DNA of 47,041 nucleotides from an uncultured Oscillospiraceae bacterium (GTDB lineage Bacteria; Bacillota; Clostridia; Oscillospirales; Oscillospiraceae). The position numbers and the translations under genes are program-made. A model generated the notes under the pieces. That model did not search any database, was not told the origin of the DNA, and saw nothing but the letters and a program-made list of their open reading frames with translations. The stretch is from positions 1 to 47,041 of the forward strand of contig CANQXH010000007.1 in assembly GCA_947627745.1 (NCBI GenBank). Direction: 5' to 3'. Positions 7,660 to 16,520 of the stretch are shown piece after piece (position 1 is the stretch's first letter; each line of letters begins with the position of its first letter).

Positions 7660-9024
7660 TTGATTTCTCGCAATCGTAGCCAGCTTTTGGCGAAGTACCT
7701 GGTTCCCGGCACCCATGTCCATCTGGTGGGCATCGGCGGGGTTTCCATGCGGCCTCTGGGGCTGGTGCTGAAGGGCATGGGCCTGAACGTCACAGGATCG
7801 GATATGACGGCCTCTGCCTCCACCCAGGAGTTGATGGACCAGGGAATCCCCGTGACCATCGGACATCAGGCGGAAAATATCCGGGGGGCGGACTGCATCA
7901 TCCGCACCGCCGCCGCCCACAACGACAATCCCGAGATCGCCGCGGCCCGTATGATGGGCATTCCGGTGTTTGAGCGGGCCCAGGCCTGGGGCGTAATCAT
8001 GCGGGCCTATAAAAACGCGGTGTGCATTGCCGGCACCCACGGCAAGACCACTACCACCTCCATGGTGACCCACATCCTCATGGCCGCCCACGCCGACCCC
8101 ACGGTGATGATCGGCGGCTACCTGCCTCTGCTCCACGCCGGGCACCGGGTGGGCAAGGGGGACACCATTATTTTGGAGAGCTGCGAATACTGCGACTCCT
8201 TTTTGAATTTTTCCCCCACCATCAGCGTGATCCTCAATATTGAGGAGGACCACCTGGACTATTTTAAGGATTTAAAGGACATTCAGAAGTCCTTCCGGCA
8301 GTTCGCCGAGCTTTCCACCGCCGGCGTGCTTGCCAACGGGGACGATCCCCACGTTGACCAGGCGCTGAAGGGCCTGTCCTATGTGACCTTCGGCCTGGGG
8401 GAGCGGAATCGGATCCACACGGCGAACATGAGCCCCGACTGGCGGCACTTTGACGTGATCTGCGACGGGGAAAAATACTGCCACCTTTCCCTGGGGGTCC
8501 TGGGACAGCACAACGCCAAGAACGCTCTGGCGGCGGCGGGCGCCGCTTGGATGCTGGGGATCCCCGGAGAAGCGGTGGCCGCCGGACTGGCGGAATTTCG
8601 GGGCGCCGGACGGCGTCTGGAATTTAAGGGCCACTTCAACGGCGCGGACGTGTACGATGACTACGCTCACCATCCCGACGAATTGGCGGCGACCATGGAG
8701 GCGGTGAGATCCCTGGGCTACAAGCGGATCATCCTGGCCTTCCAGCCCCATACATACTCCCGTACCCGGGCCATGTTCGATGATTTTGTCCGGGAGCTGA
8801 AAAAGGCGGATCAGCTGATTTTGGCGGAAATCTATGCCGCCCGGGAGCAGAATACCTTCGGGGTGTCCTCCATGGATCTGCAGCAGCAGATCCCCGGCTC
8901 GGTGTACTGCGAGACCCTGCCGGAGGTCACCGCCTGCCTGCGGGAGCTGGCCCAGCCGGGGGATGTGATCCTCACGGTCGGCGCCGGGGACATCTACCGG
9001 GCGGGCGAGGCGCTGCTGCGATAA
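7660..9024 (+). CDS. murC: UDP-N-acetylmuramate--L-alanine ligase
   Basis: MurC joins L-alanine to UDP-MurNAc using ATP, the first amino acid step of peptidoglycan stem synthesis in the cytosol. The 454-residue protein has the N-terminal Rossmann motif HLVGIGGVSM, the ATP loop AGTHGKTTTTSM, the ESCEYCDSFLNF substrate segment, the central ILNIEEDHLDYF and the C-terminal DDYAHHPDEL. The open frame extends upstream to 7576, but that stretch contains the -10 element. TTG at 7660 is preceded by a GGGGGG site at a spacing of seven bases, so it is preferred. ddl lies nearby on the same strand, with a small opposing gene between them. Confidence 0.93.
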   Translation: MISRNRSQLLAKYLVPGTHVHLVGIGGVSMRPLGLVLKGMGLNVTGSDMTASASTQELMDQGIPVTIGHQAENIRGADCIIRTAAAHNDNPEIAAARMMGIPVFERAQAWGVIMRAYKNAVCIAGTHGKTTTTSMVTHILMAAHADPTVMIGGYLPLLHAGHRVGKGDTIILESCEYCDSFLNFSPTISVILNIEEDHLDYFKDLKDIQKSFRQFAELSTAGVLANGDDPHVDQALKGLSYVTFGLGERNRIHTANMSPDWRHFDVICDGEKYCHLSLGVLGQHNAKNALAAAGAAWMLGIPGEAVAAGLAEFRGAGRRLEFKGHFNGADVYDDYAHHPDELAATMEAVRSLGYKRIILAFQPHTYSRTRAMFDDFVRELKKADQLILAEIYAAREQNTFGVSSMDLQQQIPGSVYCETLPEVTACLRELAQPGDVILTVGAGDIYRAGEALLR

Positions 9025-9029
9025 AAAAC

Positions 9030-9050
9030 GCCCCGCCAAATTGGCGGGGC
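9030..9050 (-). terminator. terminator for the 136-residue gene (also between convergent genes)
   Basis: An 8-bp GC stem (9030-9037 with 9043-9050) with a 5-base loop is followed on the minus strand by a run of six T. It therefore ends the minus-strand gene best; in the plus direction it gives murC only a hairpin. Confidence 0.75.
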
Positions 9051-9066
9051 TGGGATTAACCGGGCT

Positions 9067-9477
9067 CTATTCGTCCTCCAGAACCAGATGGTCTACGCCG
9101 CTGAGCTGGAATTCATCCATGTACCGGTCCATGCGGGAGACGATCTCCTCATAGTTTTCATCGGTGATCTCCGCGTAATCCATGTCCCGGCGGGAAAGCT
9201 CCTCCGCCAGGATCTCATAGAACACGTTGTCCTCGTAGTAGGCAATGGCCTCGTGGATGCCGCCCTCGGTGTAGGCCTGGGAGGGGACGTTTTCCCCCTG
9301 CCACCGCTCCACCAGAGCGCCCATGCCCACACTGCGGCACAGGCCGAAGAGCTTGCTCTCCAGATCGTCATAGTCTTTGAAACGGTCGTCGCCCCGGGTG
9401 GAGTTCAGGACCCAGTTTCCGATATACACCAGATCCAGCAGGCGGCGAAATTCCTTCGGCGTCAGTTCAAGCTGCAT
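9067..9477 (-). CDS. hypothetical acidic protein, 136 residues
   Basis: I do not recognise a family. The start is ATG at 9477, supported by AAAGGAGG at good spacing; an apparent extension to 9738 runs through the promoter and is rejected. The protein is cytosolic by appearance, with no signal peptide or membrane helix. It is strongly acidic at its C-terminal half (DMDYAEITDENYEEI, closing VLEDE), and predicted mostly helical with the opening TPKEFRRLLDLVYIGNWVLN. It sits alone on the minus strand between murC and ddl with its own promoter and terminator, so it is a monocistronic gene. Position alone gives no reason to link it with cell wall synthesis. Confidence 0.75.
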   Translation of the reverse strand: MQLELTPKEFRRLLDLVYIGNWVLNSTRGDDRFKDYDDLESKLFGLCRSVGMGALVERWQGENVPSQAYTEGGIHEAIAYYEDNVFYEILAEELSRRDMDYAEITDENYEEIVSRMDRYMDEFQLSGVDHLVLEDE

Positions 9478-9519
9478 ATTGGGCCTCCTTTCTGGGCGCG
9501 CGCCCCTGTCCTTTCCTAT

Positions 9520-9528
9520 ATTATAGCA
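9520..9528 (-). promoter_or_regulatory. extended -10 promoter of the 136-residue gene
   Basis: On the minus strand the sequence reads TGCTATAAT, a full extended -10 element. No good -35 is seen. The start codon lies about 40 bases downstream. Confidence 0.6.
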
Positions 9529-9604
9529 CGTTGTTTCCGTATTTCCAGATGATTTTTGAAAAATCCGCGGTTTTTTCTTCCGCGGGCACCGGGAGGGTTC
9601 TTCC

Positions 9605-10675
9605 ATGAAAAAATTAAGCGTCTGCGTCCTGTTTGGCGGCATGAGTCCGGAGCATGAGGTGTCTCTGCGCTCGGCGGAGTCGGTGCTGAACAACATGGAC
9701 CCGGAAAAATACAATATTTTCCCTGTGGGCATCACCAAGGAGGGGGACTGGTTGCTGTTTACCGGCCGGGACTATTCCATGCTGCCCTCGGGCCAGTGGC
9801 GCACCTATCCCGGCAACCGCCGGGCGGCCATTTCTCCGGTGCGGGGCCAGGGCCTGCTGAGCTTCGAGGGGGAAAACGTGGTGCGGGAGCATATCGACGT
9901 GGTGTTCCCGGTGCTCCACGGGGAGAACGGGGAGGACGGGGCCATGCAGGGCCTGCTTCAGCTCTCCGGGATCCCCTATGTGGGCTCCCATGTGGCGGCC
10001 TCCGCCGTGGCCATGGACAAGACCCTGACCAAGCTGGTGGTAGACAATGCCGGCATCCCCCAGGCCAAGTGGAGCCTGGTGCGCCTGGGCGACCTGGACA
10101 ACCGGATGGACGCCGTTCTGGACGGTCTGGAGGCCCGTTTTTCCTATCCCATGTTCGTCAAGCCGGCGGGGACCGGCTCTTCCGTGGGCGTCTCCAAAGC
10201 CGCCTCCCGGGAGGATCTGCGCCGCGCCCTGCTGGAAGCGGGGATCTATGATGAGAAGATCCTAGTGGAGGAATTTATCGACGGCCGGGAGATCGAGGTG
10301 GCGGTAATGGGCAACGAAAGCCCGGTGGCCTCTATCTGCGGGCAGATCGACTCCGGCGCGGAGTTTTACGACTACAATGCCAAGTATATCACCGATACTT
10401 CCACCGCATACATTCCCGCTCAGATCGACGAGGAGGTGGCGGAGCGGGTCCGGGACATGGCGGTGCGGATCTATCAGGTGATCGGCTGCCGGGGTCTGAG
10501 CCGGGTGGACTTCTTCGTGACCTATCAGGGCAACCGCCCGGTATTCAATGAGATCAACACCCTGCCGGGGTTCACCTCCATCTCCATGTACCCCAAGCTC
10601 TTTGCCGCCAGCGGCATCCCCTACGGCCAGCTCATCGACGAGCTGCTGCGGCTGGCCCGGGAGGTCAGACGATGA
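9605..10675 (+). CDS. ddl: D-alanine--D-alanine ligase
   Basis: The 356-residue ATP-grasp enzyme forms D-Ala-D-Ala for the peptidoglycan precursor. It has the N-terminal LFGGMSPEHEVSLRSAESV, VFPVLHGENGEDGAMQGLLQ, the ATP-grasp strand FVKPAGTGSSVGVSK, EFYDYNAKY with the Tyr-Lys-Tyr omega loop, and FNEINTLPGFTSISMYPKL. The omega loop is the ordinary D-Ala-adding form, not the pattern of VanA- or VanB-type D-lactate ligases, so no glycopeptide resistance is implied. A GGGAGGG site precedes the ATG. The stop overlaps the next gene by four bases. Confidence 0.95.
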   Translation: MKKLSVCVLFGGMSPEHEVSLRSAESVLNNMDPEKYNIFPVGITKEGDWLLFTGRDYSMLPSGQWRTYPGNRRAAISPVRGQGLLSFEGENVVREHIDVVFPVLHGENGEDGAMQGLLQLSGIPYVGSHVAASAVAMDKTLTKLVVDNAGIPQAKWSLVRLGDLDNRMDAVLDGLEARFSYPMFVKPAGTGSSVGVSKAASREDLRRALLEAGIYDEKILVEEFIDGREIEVAVMGNESPVASICGQIDSGAEFYDYNAKYITDTSTAYIPAQIDEEVAERVRDMAVRIYQVIGCRGLSRVDFFVTYQGNRPVFNEINTLPGFTSISMYPKLFAASGIPYGQLIDELLRLAREVRR

Positions 10676-11103
10676 ATATTCCGGTGCTGCTGTCCATCCG
10701 GGGCCGCCAGTCCTATTCCGGCCAGGACCCAGAGACGGTGGAGCTGGTCACCGAGGGCACCCTGACCCCCTGGGAGCAGGGATGGCTCCTCAGCTATGAG
10801 GAGAGCGACCTGACCGGACTGGAGGGCGTGACCACCACCTTCACCGCCGAGCCGGAGCAGATCACCCTGACCCGGAAGGGGCCGCTGTGCTCCCAGATGG
10901 TGTTTCGCAAGGGCATGAGCCACGATTCCCTGTATCAGATGGAGTTTGGCGCCTTAATGGTCACGGTCACCGCCACGGAGGTGACCTACGAACTCAGCGA
11001 AAACGGAGGCACCATCGACCTGGCCTACCACATTGAGATCGAGCAGTCCGCGGCGGGGGACATTGACTACCATCTGGAGGTAAGCCCCATCTCATCCAAC
11101 TGA
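10672..11103 (+). CDS. DUF1934 family protein (YwiB-like)
   Basis: This 143-residue protein fits the DUF1934 beta-barrel family, of which B. subtilis YwiB is a member. It shows the opening PVLLSIRGRQSY, a central SYEESDLTGLEGVTTTF, LTRKGPLCSQMVF and the end IDLAYHIEIEQ. Function is unknown; the fold resembles small lipocalin-like barrels. There is no signal peptide. Its ATG overlaps the ddl stop (ATGA), so it is translationally coupled to ddl. Confidence 0.8.
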   Translation: MNIPVLLSIRGRQSYSGQDPETVELVTEGTLTPWEQGWLLSYEESDLTGLEGVTTTFTAEPEQITLTRKGPLCSQMVFRKGMSHDSLYQMEFGALMVTVTATEVTYELSENGGTIDLAYHIEIEQSAAGDIDYHLEVSPISSN

Positions 11104-11110
11104 AAAAAAC

Positions 11111-11140
11111 ACCGGCTCCGGGCAAATGCCCGAAGCCGGT
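11111..11140. terminator. bidirectional terminator
   Basis: A 14-base inverted repeat (11111-11124 with 11127-11140, one mismatch) lies between convergent genes. It is preceded by seven A on the plus strand, giving U's for the minus transcript, and followed by CATTTTG for the plus transcript. Confidence 0.8.
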
Positions 11141-11147
11141 CATTTTG

Positions 11148-12839
11148 TTATCCGTTGCCTCCGGCGCCTACGCCGCCGCCGGTGAGCAGATCGTCGGGGA
11201 TGCTCATGATGATCTTACAGATGACCTCGTCCCGGGGATCGTAGCGGGAGTATGCCTCCTCCTCCCGGGAGATCAGGGCGTCGGTATCCCGGTCATATTT
11301 GCACCGGTAGGTCTGCACCTCGTAGCCGGTATAGGGGGTGATGATCACGTCGCCGTCCACATAGTGGCCCTCGTTGCCGAACTCCATCTCCTTATACACG
11401 GTGGCAAAGTCGATGGTCTCCAGAATTTCATATTCCAGCTTCACATAGTAGTCCTTGTCGTCAATGCCCAGGAGCCGGACGGTGACCTGGTCCGGTTCCA
11501 GAACGGCCTCGATGCGGAGGGGATATTTTGTGGAGTTGCGGAATTTGAAATCGATGGTTCCCCAGTTGATGGTGGCGTCCATGCCCAGGGGGACATAGGT
11601 GGGCGCGAACATGTGGTAGTCCCGCTCCACGATTTCCAGATCCGCTACCATGGTGCAGTAGTACAGCGTGGAGGACACCTGGCAGATGCCGCCGCCGATG
11701 GTCTTTACCGTCTCGCCGGACACATAGGCGTCCCCGGGACGGTAGCCCTTCTCCTCGGTGCGCTGACCCAGGGTGTCATTGTAGGAAAACACGTCCCCGG
11801 GCTGCATCACCAGACCGTTGATGGCCTGGCAGGCCAGGCGGAGGTTCTGAGTCCGGTCTGTGTCGCTGGGATCGTAGGGGGAGGAGTAGGAGGCCAAAAC
11901 ATCCCGGAACTGATTTGTGACGGTGGCCGCGGAGACCGCGGGCTCGATCCGCTCCAGGGGAATCCGCAGCACGTCGCCGGGCTGGGCGGCGCTGAGCTGG
12001 GCCCGGGCGGCCTCCAGGTCAAAGCCGTAGCCGTAGCTTCCCGGGGACAAAACGGTGTAGGTTTTCTCGTCGATTTCGGCGTCCACCGGGGCCACATAGC
12101 AGCTCTCATAGATGGCTTCCAGATCCACCGACGCGATGCCCATCTGCTCCTGGGGAATCTCCACCAGGAACCGATTTTCATTGTAAGCCTCCAGGATCTG
12201 CCGGGTCAGGGCGTCGGCGTCCAGGCCTAATTCGGTGCCCAGGGTAATCACCAGGGTCTGGCTTTCGGCATTGGGCTGATCCATCGCCAGACTGGGCTGC
12301 TCCCCCTCCAAATGCCACTCCGCGCCGGCCTGAAATTCCGCGCCCAGCATACTCACCGCCCGGTTGATGGCGTCCATATCCAGGTTGAGGCGGTCCGTCA
12401 GGTCCACCGTATAGCCGTCGGTCCGGGCCTGGAGCTGCTCCTGCTCCTGCTGGGCCTTGCTGCCCCGGCGGCCGTATTCGTAGGCCTCCCGGGCAACGGC
12501 GGCCGCGTCCAGCTGCGCCTGGGTGCTTTCGGGGTTCAGCTCGATGCTCTTTTCGCCCACCCGAACCACCATGGCCTGCCGGCTGTATGTGTCGGCGGCG
12601 GCCCTGCGCAGGGCGTCCTCCGCCTCCTTCTGGGTCATGCCGCCCAGGTCCACCCCGGCGGCGAAGACCCCCTGGTAGATGGTTCCGCCGCTTTCCCAGG
12701 GCTTGGTGATCAGCAGGAACAGCGCGATCAGCACCGCCACCAGTAAAACGGTGGCCAGCACGGCGATCAGCGCCGTGTTGACGGGGGGCTCCTGCCGGGC
12801 GGCCTGATGCTTGCCCCGGTAATTTTTCTTACGAGCCAT
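11148..12839 (-). CDS. VanW family protein with peptidoglycan-binding-like domain
   Basis: The 563-residue protein has a short basic cytosolic N-terminus, one membrane helix at about residues 20-44 (NTALIAVLATVLLVAVLIALFLLI), and a large outside part. Residues about 55-320 look like the PG_binding_4 (YoaR-like) region (GVFAAGVDLGGMTQKEAEDAL repeats the known opening). Residues about 325-465 form the VanW domain with NLRLACQAINGLVMQPGDVFSYN, GGGICQVSSTLYY and APTYVPLGMDATI. The role of VanW domains is unknown; proteins of this shape are common in Clostridia without any vancomycin resistance. The glycine-rich tail GGGVGAGGNG is unusual. The start ATG follows GAGGAAAGGAA. Confidence 0.87.
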   Translation of the reverse strand: MARKKNYRGKHQAARQEPPVNTALIAVLATVLLVAVLIALFLLITKPWESGGTIYQGVFAAGVDLGGMTQKEAEDALRRAAADTYSRQAMVVRVGEKSIELNPESTQAQLDAAAVAREAYEYGRRGSKAQQEQEQLQARTDGYTVDLTDRLNLDMDAINRAVSMLGAEFQAGAEWHLEGEQPSLAMDQPNAESQTLVITLGTELGLDADALTRQILEAYNENRFLVEIPQEQMGIASVDLEAIYESCYVAPVDAEIDEKTYTVLSPGSYGYGFDLEAARAQLSAAQPGDVLRIPLERIEPAVSAATVTNQFRDVLASYSSPYDPSDTDRTQNLRLACQAINGLVMQPGDVFSYNDTLGQRTEEKGYRPGDAYVSGETVKTIGGGICQVSSTLYYCTMVADLEIVERDYHMFAPTYVPLGMDATINWGTIDFKFRNSTKYPLRIEAVLEPDQVTVRLLGIDDKDYYVKLEYEILETIDFATVYKEMEFGNEGHYVDGDVIITPYTGYEVQTYRCKYDRDTDALISREEEAYSRYDPRDEVICKIIMSIPDDLLTGGGVGAGGNG

Positions 12840-12886
12840 TTCCTTTCCTCCTCTGTGAAGTGAGAACTCCTCTTTTCTGTGGTATT

Positions 12887-12914
12887 ATTGTATCACAGTT
12901 TTCCGTAAATTCAA
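12887..12914 (-). promoter_or_regulatory. candidate promoter of the VanW-family gene
   Basis: On the minus strand TTGAAT (12909-12914) and TACAAT (12887-12892) are 16 bases apart, about 45 bases ahead of the start codon. Confidence 0.55.
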
Positions 12915-12941
12915 TGGCACGGGACAAATTGTAACAAATTG

Positions 12942-15900
12942 TTAATTTCCGGGGACCACGCCCGCGTATTTTCCGAGGAAGGCCTTGGCCTGTTTCAGAC
13001 TGTCCACCCCGCTGGCCAGCCGGAGCCGCAGCACCGGCACCTTGCTGTTTGCCAGCAGCTGCACCCGGTTTTTGTACTCCGGCGTGGCGCACAGGGCGCT
13101 GACCGCCTGGAAATCCAGCTGTCCCAGGGTGAACAGCAGATCCCCGGCCTTCTGCCGGATGTCCCGGATGCCCAGGCCCTTGGCCTTTGCCCGGAGCAGG
13201 GCGATGTCGATCAAATTGAGGACCCCCTTGGGCGGCTCGCCGTACCGGTCCACCACCTCGTCCAGCAGGTCGTCGGCGTCGGCCTGGGTGCGGATCGCCG
13301 CCATCCGGCGGTACAGATCCATCCGCTCCTCTCCCCGGGCCACATAGGAGGCGTCCACGTTGGCGGTGACGTTGAGGTCGGCGGTGCAGTCCGGTTCCCG
13401 GGGCTTTTCCCCCCGCTCCTCCAGCACCGCCTCGTCCAGGAGCTTGAGGTACATATCGTAGCCCACGGAGAGCATATGCCCCGACTGCTCCGCTCCCAGC
13501 AGATTGCCCGCGCCCCGAATTTCCAGATCCCGCATGGCGATTTTAAAGCCGGAGCCGAACTCGGCAAAGTCCCGGATGGCGGAGAGCCGCTTTTCCGCTA
13601 CCTCCGTCAGCATTTTGTCCGGCCGGTAGGTGAAGTAGGCGTAGGCGTGGCGGGTGGACCGGCCCACCCGGCCCCGGAGCTGGTGGAGCTGGCTCAGGCC
13701 GAACCGGTCGGCATTCTCAATGATCAGGGTGTTGACGTTTGGAATGTCCAGGCCCGTCTCGATGATGGTGGTACACACCAGGATCTGGATCTGCCCATCC
13801 GCCATGGCCTGCATCACCTCGCCCAGGGCATCCTCGCCCATTTTTCCGTGGGCCACGGCGATGGTGGCCCCGGGGATCCGCTTTTTCAGAGCGGCTGCGC
13901 ACTGATCGATGGACTCCACCCGGTTGTGGAGGTAGTAGACCTGGCCGCCCCGCAGAAGCTCCCGGCGGATGGCGTCGTCCAGAATGGCGGGGTTGTGCTC
14001 CATGACGAAGGTCTGCACCGGGTACCGGTCCGCCGGCGGCTCCTCAATGGTGGACATGTCCCGCAGGCCCGACAGGGCCATGTTCAGCGTCCGGGGGATG
14101 GGGGTGGCGGAGAGGGTCAGCACATCCACCCCCTTGGACATCTCCTTGAGCCGCTCCTTGTGGCTGACCCCGAACCGCTGCTCCTCGTCCACGATCAGCA
14201 GGCCCAGATCTTTGAATTCCACGTTTTTTTGCAGCAGCTTGTGGGTGCCGATGACCACGTCGGTCAGACCGGCGCGGAGATTTTGCAGGGTTTTCTTCTG
14301 CTCGTTGGGAGAGCGGAACCGGCTCAGCACCTCGATATTCACCGGAAAGCCCCGGAACCGGCTGACGGCGGTCTGGTAGTGCTGCTGGGCCAGTACCGTG
14401 GTGGGCACCAGAATGGCGCACTGCTTGGAATCCATCACGGCCTTCATCACCGCCCGAAGGGCCACCTCGGTCTTGCCGAAGCCCACGTCTCCGCAGAGCA
14501 GCCGGTCCATGGGGGCGGGGGATTCCATATCGGTCTTGATCTCCCCGATGCACCGGAGCTGGTCGTCGGTCTCCGGATAGGGGAAGTTGTCCTCAAATTC
14601 CTTCTGCCAGGGGGAATCGGCGGCGAAGGCGAAGCCGGGCTGCCGCTTCCGGGCGGCGTAGAGCTGGATCAGCTCCCCAGCCATATCCTTGGCGGCCTTC
14701 CGGGCCTTGGCCTTGGTCTTCTGCCAGGCGTCGGAGCCAATTTTATTCAGCCGGACAGTTGCTTCCTCCCCGCCGCCAATATATTTGCTCACCAGATCCA
14801 GCTGGGTGGCGGGGACAAACAGGGTGTCCGAGCCCTGGTAGGCGATTTTGATATAGTCCTTCACCGCTCCGTCCACCTTGATCTGCTCCATGGCCACAAA
14901 CCGGCCGATGCCGTAGCTCTCGTGGACCACCAGATCCCCAGGGGTCAGGTCTGTAAAGGACCGGAGCTTCTGCCGGTTGGTGGCGGCCTTTTTCACCTTC
15001 CGCCTGGGGGCCTCCCGGGTGATCAGCTGGCCCTCGGTGAGGACCGCCAGCTTGGCCTGGGGGTACTCCATGCCGAAGGGCAGGGTCCCCTCCGCCAGAA
15101 AGATCTGCCCCGGCCCCGGGAGCTCCTCCAGGGGGATCCGGATGGAGGCGTTGATGCCCCGGCTTTGAAGCAGCTCCAGCAGCAGCTCTGACCGCCGGCG
15201 GGTGCCGCACAGGACCAGACTGGCAAAGCCCAGATCCTGATAGTGCTTCAGGTCCCCGGCGGCGGTGTCCAGACTGCCGGCGTAGCTGGGAAGCTGCTTG
15301 GCGGCAAGGGGCAGCAGCTGCCGGGGCGGATTTTCCTCAGGGTAGGAGGCCCCGCCAAAGGCGTCCAGGTAGACCAGGGTTTTGCCCTTCAGCAGTCCGC
15401 AGAAATCCTCCCACTGGCAGACGTAGTCGCACAGCTCTCCCATGACGGCCCCGGACTGGAGCAGACTGTCCAGCTGAAGGCCCATCTCCTCGGTGCGGGT
15501 GCGGGCGGCCCGGTGGAGTCCCGCTTGGTCGCAGAGGACCACCACCGCTTCCTCCGGCAGATAGTCCAGCGCGGTGGCCATTTGGGGATAGATCAGCGCC
15601 ATGTACCGGTCGGAGGCGGCGTTTTGAGCCCCGTTTTCATATTTTTCCAGGTCCTTTTCCAGGGTGGCGATCAGGGCCTCGTTTTTGTTCTTCCGCCGCC
15701 TCTGGCGGGCGATCAGCCCCCGCAGATCCTGGCACAGCCCCTGGATCCCCTCCGGATGGAGGGCCGGCTGAGTCTCTCCCACGGGCAGGACCGTAACGGA
15801 TTCCACGTTTTCCGTCCGCCGCTGGGTGTCCGGGTCGAACCGGCCCAGGGCGTCCAGGGTGTCTCCGAAAAACTCCGCCCGGAAGGGCTGGGCGTCGCCG

Positions 15901-16451
15901 GGGGAGAATACGTCCAAAATCCCACCCCGGAGGGCGAACTGCCCCGGCCCCTCCACCATGGCGCACCGGTTGTAGCCACCTTGGGTCAGCCGGGCCAGCA
16001 GATCGTCCAGGGGATAGTCCTTTCCCAGCTCCAGGGTGAACACCGCCGAAAATAGGACCGCTTTCGGCATGGTGCGCTGGCTCAGAGCCTCCCAGGGCCA
16101 GATTTGTAGGTCCTCCTTTCCGGAGGCCAACGCATAGAGGGCGGCCAGGCGCTTCTGCTCCCACTCCCGGCTTACCGCCGAGGCGTCATACAGGGTCAGC
16201 TCCCGGGAAGGAAGCAGGGACGCGGCACGGCCCAGAAAATCCTTCAGCTCCTCCTGAAGCCGCTTGGCGGCCATGTCGTCCTGGCACAGCACCACCATGG
16301 GAACGGACAGATCCTGCCGCAGCCCCGCGATCAGATGGGTGCGGTTGATCTGTCCGATGCCGGTGACGGCGGCGGAGCGGCCTTTTTTCAGAGTTTTCAG
16401 CAGGATCGGGTATTCCGGCAGGGCGTTGAGGGCAGAAAGAAGCACAGACAT
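12942..16451 (-). CDS. mfd: transcription-repair coupling factor
   Basis: Mfd (1169 residues, full length) removes stalled RNA polymerase at lesions and recruits UvrA. Order seen: UvrB-like N-terminal domains (GPGQFALRGGILDVFSPGD), the RNA-polymerase-interacting domain (SFTDLTPGDLVVHESYGIGRF), then a RecG-like translocase. The translocase has Walker A CGDVGFGKTEVALR, the DEEQ box LLIVDEEQRFGV, LSATPIPRTLNMALSG and QLRGRVGRS, followed by the C-terminal regulatory domain. The start ATG at 16451 has GGAGG seven bases upstream. It follows pth after a hairpin and is probably the last gene of the prs-pth-mfd operon, though internal starts are possible. UvrA and UvrB, its partners, are encoded in the same window. 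Confidence 0.97.
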   Translation of the reverse strand: MSVLLSALNALPEYPILLKTLKKGRSAAVTGIGQINRTHLIAGLRQDLSVPMVVLCQDDMAAKRLQEELKDFLGRAASLLPSRELTLYDASAVSREWEQKRLAALYALASGKEDLQIWPWEALSQRTMPKAVLFSAVFTLELGKDYPLDDLLARLTQGGYNRCAMVEGPGQFALRGGILDVFSPGDAQPFRAEFFGDTLDALGRFDPDTQRRTENVESVTVLPVGETQPALHPEGIQGLCQDLRGLIARQRRRKNKNEALIATLEKDLEKYENGAQNAASDRYMALIYPQMATALDYLPEEAVVVLCDQAGLHRAARTRTEEMGLQLDSLLQSGAVMGELCDYVCQWEDFCGLLKGKTLVYLDAFGGASYPEENPPRQLLPLAAKQLPSYAGSLDTAAGDLKHYQDLGFASLVLCGTRRRSELLLELLQSRGINASIRIPLEELPGPGQIFLAEGTLPFGMEYPQAKLAVLTEGQLITREAPRRKVKKAATNRQKLRSFTDLTPGDLVVHESYGIGRFVAMEQIKVDGAVKDYIKIAYQGSDTLFVPATQLDLVSKYIGGGEEATVRLNKIGSDAWQKTKAKARKAAKDMAGELIQLYAARKRQPGFAFAADSPWQKEFEDNFPYPETDDQLRCIGEIKTDMESPAPMDRLLCGDVGFGKTEVALRAVMKAVMDSKQCAILVPTTVLAQQHYQTAVSRFRGFPVNIEVLSRFRSPNEQKKTLQNLRAGLTDVVIGTHKLLQKNVEFKDLGLLIVDEEQRFGVSHKERLKEMSKGVDVLTLSATPIPRTLNMALSGLRDMSTIEEPPADRYPVQTFVMEHNPAILDDAIRRELLRGGQVYYLHNRVESIDQCAAALKKRIPGATIAVAHGKMGEDALGEVMQAMADGQIQILVCTTIIETGLDIPNVNTLIIENADRFGLSQLHQLRGRVGRSTRHAYAYFTYRPDKMLTEVAEKRLSAIRDFAEFGSGFKIAMRDLEIRGAGNLLGAEQSGHMLSVGYDMYLKLLDEAVLEERGEKPREPDCTADLNVTANVDASYVARGEERMDLYRRMAAIRTQADADDLLDEVVDRYGEPPKGVLNLIDIALLRAKAKGLGIRDIRQKAGDLLFTLGQLDFQAVSALCATPEYKNRVQLLANSKVPVLRLRLASGVDSLKQAKAFLGKYAGVVPGN

Positions 16452-16470
16452 ATTTTTTCCTCCACGTCAC

Positions 16471-16508
16471 AACGCGGAAAGGGGAGTTTTTCCCCTTTCC
16501 GTGGCGTT
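16471..16508 (-). other. intergenic hairpin between pth and mfd
   Basis: A 10-bp perfect stem (16475-16484 with 16492-16501) can be extended by AACG/CGTT past a bulge. It lies in the 69-base gap between pth and mfd. There is no clear U tract in the minus direction, so partial termination or message processing is more likely than full termination. Confidence 0.55.
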
Positions 16509-16520
16509 ATGACCGTTTTT

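Noticed and set aside
9605..12839. Possible vancomycin resistance locus (ddl, VanW protein; also VanZ protein at 35200)
   Set aside because: The ligase has the ordinary D-Ala-D-Ala omega loop, there is no vanH, vanX or vanRS, and VanW/VanZ-domain proteins are common in susceptible Clostridia.
12939..15191. A 750-codon open frame opposite mfd
   Set aside because: GC-rich antisense shadow with low-complexity His/Gly/Gln-rich product; mfd on the other strand is unmistakable.
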